Positions 7,708 to 15,035 of a DNA stretch of 23,435 bases are shown here, in pieces. The translations under genes were made by a program, and so were the position numbers. Source of the stretch: Deltaproteobacteria bacterium UBA5799 (GTDB lineage Bacteria; Desulfobacterota; GWC2-55-46). Every line of letters begins with the position of its first letter. Within the stretch, counting starts at the first letter, position 1. The DNA lies in assembly GCA_002418185.1 (NCBI GenBank), contig DIDN01000131.1, forward strand, positions 1 through 23,435, given 5' to 3'. Below the pieces are notes generated by a model, which worked only from the letters and a program-made list of their open reading frames with translations, ran no database searches and was not told where the DNA came from.

Positions 7708-9216
7708 CTATCTGCCCGCCGGCTTTACACCCAGGATGTCGAGAGTAAACGAGTCGAGCCCGACTCCGCGGAGCCTTTCGCGGTTGCCCCGGAGGCTCTC
7801 TATGGAGTTTATGCCGAGCGCGCCGAGTATCTCCTTCAGTTCGTGCGTCCATGCGTGTATGAGGTTTATGAGCCTCTCGGCATAGACCTCGGGGTCGAGC
7901 CTGGCCGTAAGCTCGGGCCTCTGCGTCGTTATGCCCCAGGAGCAGTTCCCGGTGTAGCACTTGCCGCAGGTGGTGCAGCCCATGGTGATGAGGGCGGCAG
8001 TTCCTATGGCGACCGCGTCCGCCCCCAGGGCTATGGCCTTGGCCGCGTCAGCGCTCGACCTTATGCCGCCGGCTGCTATGATGGATGCCTCGTTCCTTAT
8101 GCCCTCCTGCCTGAGCCTGTCGTCGACCGCGGCGAGCGCGTGCTCAATGGGGATGCCGAGGTGGTCCCTGATTATCGAGGGCGCGGCGCCGGTGCCGCCC
8201 CTGAAGCCGTCGAGGTACACTATGTCCGCGCCGGCCCGGACGATGCCCGACGCGATGGCCGCGACGTTGTGCACCGCGGCTATCTTGACCGACACGGGCT
8301 TGTAGTCCGTGGCCTCCTTTATGGCGTAGATGAGCTGCCTCAAGTCCTCGATCGAGTAGATGTCGTGCTGCGGGGCCGGGGATAGGGCGTCCGTGCCCAC
8401 GGGTATCATCCTGGTCTTCGCGACCTCGAGGGGTATCTTCTCGCCGGGGAGGTGCCCGCCTATGCCGGGCTTGGCGCCCTGGCCTATCTTTATCTCCACC
8501 GCAACGCCGGCGTTCAGGTATTCGGGGTTCACCCCGAACCTGCCGGACGCCACCTGCACGATTATGTTCTTCCTGTACGGGATGAGGTCCTCGTGGAGGC
8601 CGCCCTCGCCGGTGTTCATCACTATGCCGCATTCCTTTGCGGCGGTCGCGAGCACCTTCTGGGCATTCAGGCTTATGGAGCCGTAGGACATCGGCGAAAA
8701 GATTATCGGGACCTCGAGCTTTATCTGCGGCGGGGCCGGCTCCGCGAGCTTGAGCTTCCCGTCCTTCCCCTTCTCTATCTTGACGCTCGACGGCTTCTTG
8801 CCGAGATAGGTCCGTAGCTCCATAGGCTCGCGGAGCGGGTCGATCGAAGGGTTCGTGACCTGGCAGGCGTCGATAAGGAGGTTGTCGAAGAGTATCGTGT
8901 ACGGGAGGTCGCTCCCCATGCCCGTAAGGGGTATGCCCCCTGTCTCGGCCTGCCTCTTGATGTTCCTGATGTTATGATAGCCCCAGTAGGCGTTCTGCTT
9001 GAACCTCGTGGGGTTGTCCTTTATCTCTATGGCCTCTTCAGGACAGTAGTGATAGCACCTCAGGCATTTCACGCATTTGAAGGTGTCGATGAGTATCTTG
9101 TCACCGCCCCAGGAGTAGACCCCCCAGCCGCAGTTCTGGATGCACCTCTTGCACCTTATGCATTTTACCCTGTCTATGGTCGCCAGATACTCGGGCGGGG
9201 CAAGGCTTCTGAACAT
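7708..9216 (-). CDS. gltB: Archaeal-type glutamate synthase FMN/Fe-S subunit (split alpha subunit, domain 2)
   Basis: Catalytic subunit that reduces the 2-iminoglutarate formed from 2-oxoglutarate and ammonia, using FMN. The N-terminus carries two [4Fe-4S] motifs: C19-x2-C22-x2-C25-x3-C29 and C48-x2-C51-x2-C54-x3-C58. This ferredoxin-like extension is typical of archaeal-type GltB. The TIM-barrel synthase domain follows, with SPMSYGSIS (about 174-182), GEGGLHED, GQGAKPGIGGHLPG and the phosphate-binding GGIRSSADAAKAIALGADAVAIGT. The cysteine cluster CTTCGKCYTGNC near residue 415 is in the position of the GltS Fe-S ligands. The length of 502 residues fits stand-alone homologues. GGGAGGAA precedes the ATG. 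No glutaminase or GXGXG domain is fused; both are encoded next to it. N-methylglutamate synthase-like (MgsC) or GlxD-like activity is an alternative. Confidence 0.95.
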   Translation of the reverse strand: MFRSLAPPEYLATIDRVKCIRCKRCIQNCGWGVYSWGGDKILIDTFKCVKCLRCYHYCPEEAIEIKDNPTRFKQNAYWGYHNIRNIKRQAETGGIPLTGMGSDLPYTILFDNLLIDACQVTNPSIDPLREPMELRTYLGKKPSSVKIEKGKDGKLKLAEPAPPQIKLEVPIIFSPMSYGSISLNAQKVLATAAKECGIVMNTGEGGLHEDLIPYRKNIIVQVASGRFGVNPEYLNAGVAVEIKIGQGAKPGIGGHLPGEKIPLEVAKTRMIPVGTDALSPAPQHDIYSIEDLRQLIYAIKEATDYKPVSVKIAAVHNVAAIASGIVRAGADIVYLDGFRGGTGAAPSIIRDHLGIPIEHALAAVDDRLRQEGIRNEASIIAAGGIRSSADAAKAIALGADAVAIGTAALITMGCTTCGKCYTGNCSWGITTQRPELTARLDPEVYAERLINLIHAWTHELKEILGALGINSIESLRGNRERLRGVGLDSFTLDILGVKPAGR

Positions 9217-9247
9217 TCCGGTATTCCTCCCTAGTATTGCTCAAAGA

Positions 9248-9267
9248 GGCTGCCCTTTGCGGCAGCC
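9248..9267 (-). terminator. Hairpin between glutaminase and FMN-subunit genes
   Basis: GGCTGCC/GGCAGCC arms (7 bp, 6-nt loop) are followed on the minus strand by TCTTTGAG. It sits in the 59-bp gap inside the operon. It resembles the hflX terminator core and may be a weak attenuator or RNA-processing site rather than a full terminator. Confidence 0.4.
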
Positions 9268-9275
9268 AGTCGAAT

Positions 9276-10352
9276 TCAGTCCTCCAGGCCCACTATGACC
9301 GGGTCGCCGGCCCTGGGCGCCCATACCTTCTCCGGCGAGGGGCATATGGCCCTTATCGCCGACTCCTCTGAGGCCATGTAGGTGACGTCGTCCTTCACGG
9401 CGGCCACGAGCGGCCTGAGCTTGATCCTGTCGTTTATCCCGACAAGCCCGTTACTGTGCCCGAAGAGGAGCGAGAACGGGCCGTTCAGGAGCGCGCTCCC
9501 GTAGGTGAGCCTCAAGGCCGTAAGCGCGTCCCGCTCCCCGTCGTCCATGCGGTCTATGTTCTTCCAGAAGGGCGAGGCGAGCGCGGCGCAGGCCACCGGT
9601 ATCGAGAGCCCGTGCCTCCTTATGAGCAGGTCGAGCAGATATGCCGCTACCTCGGTGTCCGTAAGGAGCGTAAGCTTGTAGCCGTACATCTCGAGGTATC
9701 TCTTGTTTATCCCGTACGACGATATCTCGCCGTTATGCACTATCGACCAGTCGAGGAGCGTAAAGGGGTGCGCTCCGCCCCACCAGCCCGGGGTGTTGGT
9801 AGGGAACCTGGTGTGCGCGGTCCATAAATAGCCCTCGTACTCCTCCATCCTGAAGAACTCGGCTATGTCAGACGGGTTTCCCACGCCCTTGAAGGCGCCC
9901 ATGTTCTTTCCGGAGCTGAATATGTACGCCCCCTCTATTTCGGAGTTTACCCTCATGACGGTTGAGACCACGAAGTCCGACTCCTCGACGTCGCCCACGA
10001 GCTTCTCCTTCAGGGGCTCGACGAAGTACCGGACGAGGAGCGGGCTTATGGGTATGGCCCTTACCGGGCTCGTCGGTATCTCCTCTATCTTCTCGACATG
10101 GTAGCTGGCCTTCAGCACCTCTTCCACGGTGCGCCTGACGGACGGCTCGTCGTACATGATGTGGAACGCGTAGAAGTCCTTGAACTCGGGGTATATGCCG
10201 TACGCGGCGTACCCGGCGCCGAGGCCGTTCCCCCTGTCGGTCATGAGGCAGAGCGATTTGGCTATGTGGCTCCCGCTCACCCTCCTCCGTTTCCTGCTGA
10301 TGAGGCCCGTAAGGCCGCAGCCCGCCATGTCTTTCTGGTAATCGTGGTTCAC
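9276..10352 (-). CDS. Class II glutamine amidotransferase subunit of split glutamate synthase (domain 1)
   Basis: Hydrolyses glutamine and supplies ammonia to the synthase subunit. Ntn-type class II amidotransferase features are complete. The nucleophile is expected to be C12 in GCGLTGLI, which requires removal of an 11-residue propeptide as in GltS and PurF. Also present are R182 in TRFPTN, the N207-G208-E209 of HNGEIS and D232 in LTDTEV. The protein has 358 residues. The start is a GTG at 10352 with GGTGAG upstream. The domain is not fused to the FMN or GXGXG domains, matching archaeal GltS and MgsA/GlxB proteins. It lies 66 bp after the HdrC-like gene and 59 bp before the FMN subunit gene. 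Confidence 0.93.
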   Translation of the reverse strand: MNHDYQKDMAGCGLTGLISRKRRRVSGSHIAKSLCLMTDRGNGLGAGYAAYGIYPEFKDFYAFHIMYDEPSVRRTVEEVLKASYHVEKIEEIPTSPVRAIPISPLLVRYFVEPLKEKLVGDVEESDFVVSTVMRVNSEIEGAYIFSSGKNMGAFKGVGNPSDIAEFFRMEEYEGYLWTAHTRFPTNTPGWWGGAHPFTLLDWSIVHNGEISSYGINKRYLEMYGYKLTLLTDTEVAAYLLDLLIRRHGLSIPVACAALASPFWKNIDRMDDGERDALTALRLTYGSALLNGPFSLLFGHSNGLVGINDRIKLRPLVAAVKDDVTYMASEESAIRAICPSPEKVWAPRAGDPVIVGLED

Positions 10353-10418
10353 GGCTTCTCACCTTCTCCTGGCGGCATCGAGAAATCGATCTCGTTTTTC
10401 AGAGGCCGCCTCCTGTTG

Positions 10419-10874
10419 TTATTTCGCTTCCCCGGCCCCGGCTCTCCTCTCCTTGAGGAGCGCGTGGAGCCTTCTGAACTCGTCGGCGCCGGAGGCCCCG
10501 GGCTCCGGGAGCCCGAGCTTTTTCCGGGCCGGCAGGGCCGGCTCGCCGAGCTTTCCGGTCTTTACGAACATGTCCCAGCCCCTTTTCACCTGGGGCGGGT
10601 GCATGCCCTTCCTGGCCGCGACCATGCGGAGCGCGGTCATCGCGTTCTCGAACCCGTAGTGCTGGTAGCATATCTCGACGCAGTAGTGGCATTCGAGGCA
10701 CTCCCATATGTGGCGGGAGGAGAGCCACTTCTCGTGCTCGCCTGACAGTATGTCCCTTATGACCTCCCTCGGGTCGTAGCCCGGGATGTTCATGCAGGAC
10801 GGGCATATCGAATAGCAGGCCCCGCACCTGGAGCACATCTCCAAGAGCTTGAAATCAAGAGTCGTTTCGAGCAC
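10419..10874 (-). CDS. HdrC-like [4Fe-4S] protein
   Basis: Soluble electron-transfer protein of 151 residues with two ferredoxin-type motifs: C14-x2-C17-x2-C20-x3-C24 followed by Pro, and C59-x2-C62-x2-C65-x3-C69. This is the layout of the C subunit of heterodisulfide reductase, which passes electrons to the HdrB active site. There is no HdrA-like flavoprotein in the window. The start is a GTG with the near-perfect ribosome-binding site AAGGAGGA 5-6 nt upstream. It begins 10 bp after the HdrB-like gene and precedes the glutaminase-domain gene. The lysine/arginine-rich C-terminus (about 100-151) is of no recognised fold. The role as electron supplier to glutamate synthase is inferred from the operon. 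Confidence 0.9.
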   Translation of the reverse strand: MLETTLDFKLLEMCSRCGACYSICPSCMNIPGYDPREVIRDILSGEHEKWLSSRHIWECLECHYCVEICYQHYGFENAMTALRMVAARKGMHPPQVKRGWDMFVKTGKLGEPALPARKKLGLPEPGASGADEFRRLHALLKERRAGAGEAK

Positions 10875-10884
10875 GGAATCCTCC

Positions 10885-11832
10885 TTAGCCCAGCGCGCTC
10901 GGGCCGGTAAGCCCGGCCTCGATGCCGGCTGAGGGCGACGGCCTCTTCGAGAGGGCCTCCCATTTCGAGACGAAAGGCGAGCAGTCTACCCTGTGGCTGG
11001 TCATTCCGAGCTCGGCGGCGCTGAACCCGAGGGCCAGGCCGAGGAGCTCTGTAAAGTAGATTACCGGGACCCCGAGCCTCTCCCCTTCCTTTATCATCAG
11101 GAACTGGTTGTTGTCGAACTGGAGGAAGCACGAGGGGCAGCAGAGGACAAGGGCGTCCGCGCCTATGGCCTTCAGCTCCTTCAATTTAACGCGCGCGAAG
11201 TCAAGGGCCTTGTCGTGCGCGTCCACCCTGTCGAGCCCCTGGCCGCAGCACATGAGCTTGGTCATGAACTGGAGGCTTTCGGCGCCGAGGCCCCGTATGA
11301 TGTTGTCGAACTTGACGGGGTTGAGCGGGTCGTCGTTCTTCAGGGCATGGGAGGGCCTTATCATGTGGCAGCCGTAGTGGAGCGCTATCCTCATGCCGTC
11401 GAAATCCCTCTTTATCTTCTGCTTTATCTTATGTATCCCGACGGTGTCGTGGAAGAAGGGGACGAGGTGCTGGAGCCTGGAGACCCCCTTGAACTCGCGC
11501 CCCACCTCGCGAAGGAGCCCGTTGACCTCGGCCTTCTCGCGCGGGTCGGCGTTAAGCTCGCCCTTGACCGTGGAAAGGTTCGATACGCAGCCCGTGCAGG
11601 GGCTTACGAGGTCGAGCCCGAGCTCGTCCACGAGCGCAACATTCCTTGCGGCCGTCAGCACGAACGACCCCCGGTCGATATTATTGACCAGCGACTTCTC
11701 CGGGCAGCAGGTAAACCCGTCTATATCCCTGTACGGGAGCCCGAAGCTCTCGAGGACAAGGCGGGTGGACTTTTCAATGAACGGGAAGCGGGCCTGTATG
11801 GTGCAGCCCCAGAAAACAGCGAATTCTCTCAT
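10885..11832 (-). CDS. HdrB-like protein with two CCG (cysteine-rich) domains
   Basis: 315-residue homologue of heterodisulfide reductase subunit B. HdrB holds two non-cubane [4Fe-4S] clusters in CX(31-39)CCX(35-36)CXXC motifs and performs disulfide/thiol chemistry. Both motifs are intact. The first uses C10, C42-C43 and C79-x2-C82. The second uses C155, C195-C196 and C232-x2-C235. I start at the ATG at 11832 (GGAAGG 7 nt upstream); the open frame extends 28 codons further, but that stretch has low-complexity Phe/Ser composition. It is the first gene of the HdrBC-glutamate synthase operon. CCG-domain proteins also occur in glycolate and lactate oxidation (GlcF, LutA), so the redox partner is uncertain. 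Confidence 0.92.
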   Translation of the reverse strand: MREFAVFWGCTIQARFPFIEKSTRLVLESFGLPYRDIDGFTCCPEKSLVNNIDRGSFVLTAARNVALVDELGLDLVSPCTGCVSNLSTVKGELNADPREKAEVNGLLREVGREFKGVSRLQHLVPFFHDTVGIHKIKQKIKRDFDGMRIALHYGCHMIRPSHALKNDDPLNPVKFDNIIRGLGAESLQFMTKLMCCGQGLDRVDAHDKALDFARVKLKELKAIGADALVLCCPSCFLQFDNNQFLMIKEGERLGVPVIYFTELLGLALGFSAAELGMTSHRVDCSPFVSKWEALSKRPSPSAGIEAGLTGPSALG

Positions 11833-11906
11833 TTTACGGCCTTCCGCCGCCGAACATGCGGCAACTTCGAAAAAAAAGAACGAGGAACTTACATGAAAGA
11901 AAAAAG

Positions 11907-11924
11907 AACCCCGCAACCGGGGTT
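11907..11924 (-). terminator. Intrinsic terminator downstream of the ferredoxin gene
   Basis: A 7-bp stem AACCCCG/CGGGGTT with a 4-nt loop is followed on the minus strand by CTTTTTTCTTTC. It would end the ferredoxin transcript about 160 nt after its stop and about 75 nt before the hdrB-like start. Confidence 0.8.
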
Positions 11925-11946
11925 GAAATGCCGTATAACCATGTTG

Positions 11947-11978
11947 TGCCCGGCCCTGCCGTACGGCAGGGCCGGGCA
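11947..11978. repeat. Perfect 32-bp palindrome
   Basis: Every base from 11947 to 11978 is mirrored around a central GTAC with no mismatch. The arms are mostly G and C (GCCCGGCCCTGCC). It lies in the ferredoxin-hdrB gap, just before the U-tailed terminator. It could be an extruding cruciform, an RNA hairpin in the ferredoxin 3' end or a protein-binding site. Confidence 0.85.
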
Positions 11979-12081
11979 GGTCCTTCCCAAAAGGCCTCAG
12001 AAAAAAGCTTCGGTTTATTGCCGCTCTTTTATTCTAAAGGATTTTATTCGAGCAGGCCCGGAGCCGGGAACAGAACGCTTC

Positions 12082-12267
12082 TCAAGCAGGCACGCAGCAA
12101 TCGACCGGGCAAACCTCGGCGCACTTCGGGGTGTCGAAATGGCCCTTGCATTCGATACAGAGATTGGGGTCGATTACGTATATATCCCCTTCGGAAATGG
12201 CATTAACAGGGCATTCCGGCAGGCAGACCCCGCAGGCAACGCAATCTTCCGTTATCTTAAGAGACAA
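12082..12267 (-). CDS. 2[4Fe-4S] ferredoxin, Alvin (Allochromatium) type
   Basis: 61-residue low-potential electron carrier. The first cluster motif is C9-x2-C12-x2-C15-x3-C19-P. The second is C37-x2-C40-x8-C49-x3-C53-P, and the eight-residue insertion (KGHFDTPK) between its second and third cysteines defines the Alvin/YfhL type. A final CCVPA contributes extra cysteines. Translation starts at a TTG with an AGGGTGGTGAT stretch upstream. The gene lies upstream of the HdrBC-glutamate synthase operon in the same direction, but with its own terminator. It is a candidate electron donor or acceptor for that complex; this is inferred from location and chemistry only. Confidence 0.93.
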   Translation of the reverse strand: MSLKITEDCVACGVCLPECPVNAISEGDIYVIDPNLCIECKGHFDTPKCAEVCPVDCCVPA

Positions 12268-12305
12268 AATCTATCACCACCCTTCAGGATTTTTGTTGTT
12301 GAGCA

Positions 12306-12322
12306 AGCCTCGGGACGAGGCT
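12306..12322 (-). other. Stem-loop in the ferredoxin 5' leader
   Basis: AGCCTCG/CGAGGCT arms (7 bp, 3-nt loop) lie about 40 nt upstream of the ferredoxin TTG start. On the plus strand the hairpin is followed by CTTTT, so it could also act as a weak plus-strand terminator, though no plus-strand gene ends here. Confidence 0.45.
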
Positions 12323-12330
12323 CTTTTGTA

Positions 12331-12343
12331 TACAGTATACTAA
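12331..12343. promoter_or_regulatory. Operator-like inverted repeat overlapping the putative ferredoxin promoter
   Basis: A GTATAC-N-GTATAC repeat is found 64-76 bp upstream of the ferredoxin start. On the minus strand it overlaps a possible -10 (TAGTAT or TATACT). A possible -35 TTGTAA lies 17 bp upstream of TAGTAT. The symmetry and overlap suggest a repressor site. No regulator gene is in the window, so this is inference. Confidence 0.4.
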
Positions 12344-12495
12344 CCCACCGAAAACCGAATTACAAGATTTTTTTGGAAGGCTACCCTGTCTTATACCATT
12401 TCCCGGCTGCTTTTGCATGAGGAATCTCATGCACTCAGAGGTCGGCTGGATAAAATCGCAGCTACCCGCCTGCCAGGAGGGAAGGCGCGATTTCA

Positions 12496-13917
12496 TCAAT
12501 AATTTACGACCAGGAGCCTCGGCTCGGTCATCTCCTCAATCGCGTACCTTACCCCCTCCCTGCCGAAGCCGCTCATCTTGACCCCTCCGTAGGGCATGTT
12601 GTCCACCCTGTAGGTCGGCAGGTCGTTCGCAACCACCCCTCCGACATCGAGCGTCTCGAACGCCTTGAAGACCCTGCCCAGGTCGCTTGTGAATACTCCG
12701 GCCTGCAGCCCGTAGCGCCCCGTGTTAACGAGTCCTACCGCGTCCTCGAACGCCGCATAGGGCTCGATGGACACGACTGGCGCGAAGACCTCCTCGGAGC
12801 AGACCTTCATGGACGGCCTCGTATCCGTAAGCACGGTTGGCTCCATGAAGTTCCCCTTGCGCCTGCCCCCAGCGAGGACCCTGGCCCCGCCGGCGACGGC
12901 CTCGAGGACCCATTCCTCGGCCCTCCTTGCCGCTGCCTCGTCTATCATGGGCCCGATGTCGGTCGCCTCGTCAAGCGGATCGCCTTTCCTGAGGGACTTG
13001 CACGCCGACAGGAACCTTTCCCTGAACTCCTCGAACGCCCTTTTGTCCACGTATATCCTCTGGACAGATATGCATACCTGGCCGGCATTGGAGAAGGCGC
13101 CGAGCGCGCACCTCTTCGCCGCGGCGGCGACGTCCGCGTCCCCGTGGACGATCACGCCGGCGTTGCCGCCGAGCTCGAGCGTGACCTTCCTCTCTCCGGC
13201 AAGGGCCTTCAAGGCCCAGCCCACCTTCGCGCTCCCGGTAAAGGAAAGCTTCCTTACCCTCTCGTCCTTCCAAATTCTCCCGGCCTGCTCGTTCGTGCAG
13301 TTTATGATGTTGAGTCCGCCCGCAGGCCAGCCCGCAGCCGTCACAATCCCGCCGAGCAGGAGGGCCGTAAGGGGCGTCCTGGGGGAGGGCTTGAGGAGCA
13401 TGGGGTTCCCCGAGGCCATTGCGGGGGCCACCTTGTGGGCGACCAGGTTCAGCGGGAAGTTGAAGGGGGCTATGCCCAGGACCGGGCCTACCGGGAACCT
13501 CCTTACGATTCCGAACCTCCCCTCCGAGCCGGGGCTTATATCGAGAGGCACCACCTCGCCGCCGAGCCTTTTGGCCTCCTCGGAGGCGAGCTGGAAGGTC
13601 GTTGCCGCCCTCCTTACCTCGGCCCTGGAGTCCTTTATGGGTTTCCCGGATTCGAGCGAGATGACCCGGGCGATTTCATGGCCGCGCTCCTCGATGGCGC
13701 GGGCGACCGCGGCTATCATCTCCGAACGCATGTACGCGGGCATACCCCTGAGGTCCTTGAAAGAGGCCTCCGCTGAGGCGAGCGCCACCTCTATCTGCGC
13801 GTCGTCAGCGAGAAAAGTCCTCCCGACGAGGCTCCCGTCATACGGGCTCCGTATCTCGAGGACGTCTCCTGAAGTCCTGCGCTCTCCTCCGATGATCAAA
13901 CTCAAGTCCCCTACCAT
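12496..13917 (-). CDS. NAD(P)-dependent aldehyde dehydrogenase, substrate unknown
   Basis: ALDH-superfamily enzyme oxidising an aldehyde to a carboxylate in the cytoplasm. The 473 residues include the oxyanion Asn in PFNFP (N153), the nucleotide-fold FTGSAKVG (226-233), the general base E248 in LELGG and the catalytic Cys282 in NAGQVC. The C-terminal PYGGVKMSGFGREG is also present. The length is standard. The ATG follows GGGAGGTG at 5-6 nt. By eye it resembles the lactaldehyde/phosphonoacetaldehyde/succinate-semialdehyde branches, but I cannot name the substrate. A small membrane-protein ORF lies 61 bp upstream on the same strand. Downstream, an 8-bp inverted repeat (12414-12433) lies between it and the ferredoxin leader, without a U tract. 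Confidence 0.95.
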   Translation of the reverse strand: MVGDLSLIIGGERRTSGDVLEIRSPYDGSLVGRTFLADDAQIEVALASAEASFKDLRGMPAYMRSEMIAAVARAIEERGHEIARVISLESGKPIKDSRAEVRRAATTFQLASEEAKRLGGEVVPLDISPGSEGRFGIVRRFPVGPVLGIAPFNFPLNLVAHKVAPAMASGNPMLLKPSPRTPLTALLLGGIVTAAGWPAGGLNIINCTNEQAGRIWKDERVRKLSFTGSAKVGWALKALAGERKVTLELGGNAGVIVHGDADVAAAAKRCALGAFSNAGQVCISVQRIYVDKRAFEEFRERFLSACKSLRKGDPLDEATDIGPMIDEAAARRAEEWVLEAVAGGARVLAGGRRKGNFMEPTVLTDTRPSMKVCSEEVFAPVVSIEPYAAFEDAVGLVNTGRYGLQAGVFTSDLGRVFKAFETLDVGGVVANDLPTYRVDNMPYGGVKMSGFGREGVRYAIEEMTEPRLLVVNY

Positions 13918-13978
13918 GACGGCACCTCCCCCCTGTTGAAAAGACCCGCCCCTGCTGATGCATTCCGGGGAAAAAGCC

Positions 13979-14053
13979 TCACTTAAGCCTGTGGATTATG
14001 ATCCAGAATATCGCAACGACCACTATCGTGGCTATCAGAAAATATTGTTCCAT
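13979..14053 (-). CDS. Small single-pass membrane protein (24 residues), unannotated-type ORF
   Basis: The minus strand has GGAGAG 5-6 nt before an ATG at 14053, followed by 24 sense codons and TGA. The peptide starts MEQYFLIATIVVV, continues as an uninterrupted hydrophobic stretch ending in FWIIIH, and finishes with a basic RLK tail. That is a single membrane helix with a positive cytoplasmic end. Its size and design are like small membrane subunits or regulators such as CydX, KdpF or CcoQ, but I do not recognise it as any of these. It lies 61 bp upstream of the aldehyde dehydrogenase and may share its transcript. Chance is possible for so short a frame; the ribosome-binding site and clean hydrophobic pattern argue against it. 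Confidence 0.55.
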   Translation of the reverse strand: MEQYFLIATIVVVAIFWIIIHRLK

Positions 14054-14396
14054 GCCGCTCTCCTCACAGTAAAGGCCTCGACCGCCTGAATGATTGAACT
14101 CCTTGCGCCCGACTACAAGATTAACCGCAGGGAAAGACTTATTGAAAATACCACATTACCTCAGACTGAAAACACAAAATTTCAGCCCTGTTCCCGACTC
14201 CGGAAGTGGCCTTCGAGGCCTTTGTTGCACGATAGCGCGTTCCTATTAAGCGCGCAGGCCGGTCCATCGAGTTCTTAACAAAAATCGGCCTGTCCGTCAA
14301 TTCAATAGACGACGGTAAGGCGGCAGGGAAAAGGAGTGCGCGGGGCAAAGGCATTGCGTAGCGTTGGCCCTTGCCCCGGCAGCTCTTAGAAAAGGA
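14054..14396. other. Intergenic region between hdeD-like gene and small ORF
   Basis: No convincing gene on either strand. It contains an imperfect stem-loop at 14342-14377 (GGGGCAAaGGC/GCCcTTGCCCC, one mismatch, 14-nt loop) about 20 nt after the hdeD-like stop. This may be the 3' end of that transcript. A minus-strand TTGACG near 14290 has only a poor -10 partner. Confidence 0.4.
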
Positions 14397-14960
14397 TTAT
14401 CTCGCCCTGGCCTCACCAGTGTGCTTGAGCTGGATGGACATGAACGCGAGCGTAATCCCGAAGAGGATAAGATAAAGACCGGTGAGCATGACGAGCACCA
14501 GCAACCCGGTTATCGGCCACGCCAGCAGGAGGACGCCGAAGATGAGCGAGAGCGTGCCTGCAACGCCCACCAGCCAGGAATTCTCCTCCTGCCTGCGGCT
14601 TACCGCGCTCACTATCTGAACGAGTCCTTTGCCGATGGCCCATACGGCCATGATCACGAGCAGCGCAAAGAGCGTCGGCCCCGGCCACGCGAGGACCACC
14701 AGGCCCGCTCCCACGCCGATTATCCCGATGACTAGCATGAAGAGGAAAGAGCGCTTGCCTGTAATCCCGAGCCAGATCGCGGATATGCCGTCTACTATGG
14801 CGTATATGCCGAAAAGGGTGACCAGGAGCAGCAGCGATATGCCGGGCCAGGCCAGTATGATGATGCCGAATACGATCGCGAGGACGCCTTCCGAGAGCAA
14901 CACGCTCCATCGCCCGGGAAGACCCTGCTCCTCTATTTCCTGCAGATTCCTGTTATTCAT
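14397..14960 (-). CDS. hdeD: HdeD-family integral membrane protein (DUF308)
   Basis: 187-residue inner-membrane protein with about six hydrophobic helices. It is built from three repeats of the family pattern, in which a Gly-rich helix runs into FG followed by LAWP (LAWPGIS, LAWPGPT, LAWPITG). E. coli HdeD contributes to acid resistance at high cell density; the molecular function is unknown, so a stress-related role here is inferred from family. The start is secure: AAGGAGGT lies 5 nt before the ATG. The N-terminal about 15 residues are hydrophilic and probably cytoplasmic. It is divergent from hflX, with about 135 bp between them. No strong sigma70 promoter was found for it. Confidence 0.92.
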   Translation of the reverse strand: MNNRNLQEIEEQGLPGRWSVLLSEGVLAIVFGIIILAWPGISLLLLVTLFGIYAIVDGISAIWLGITGKRSFLFMLVIGIIGVGAGLVVLAWPGPTLFALLVIMAVWAIGKGLVQIVSAVSRRQEENSWLVGVAGTLSLIFGVLLLAWPITGLLVLVMLTGLYLILFGITLAFMSIQLKHTGEARAR

Positions 14961-15035
14961 GGGGACCTCCTTTCAACTTCTAATAAATTCTATATCCTGA
15001 CCGAAGCTCCTTCCAGGCGCACGGCGCCGCCACCG

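Noticed and set aside
7673..7960. N-terminal extension of the GXGXG-domain gene overlapping the FMN-subunit gene
   Set aside because: The extension is Arg/His/Pro-rich shadow sequence; homology begins at ATG 7672 after the upstream stop.
11833..11916. 28-codon extension of the HdrB-like gene
   Set aside because: Low-complexity Phe/Ser sequence overlapping the terminator; ATG 11832 has the ribosome-binding site and starts the conserved CCG motif region.
10993..12420. 475-codon plus-strand frame antisense to hdrB and ferredoxin genes
   Set aside because: The opposite strand carries complete Cys motifs of HdrB and ferredoxin; the plus-strand frame is a GC-rich shadow without domain features.
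12767..13939. 390-codon plus-strand frame antisense to the aldehyde dehydrogenase
   Set aside because: Shadow of a gene with intact catalytic residues; its composition (Ser/Pro/Ala-rich) has no recognisable pattern.
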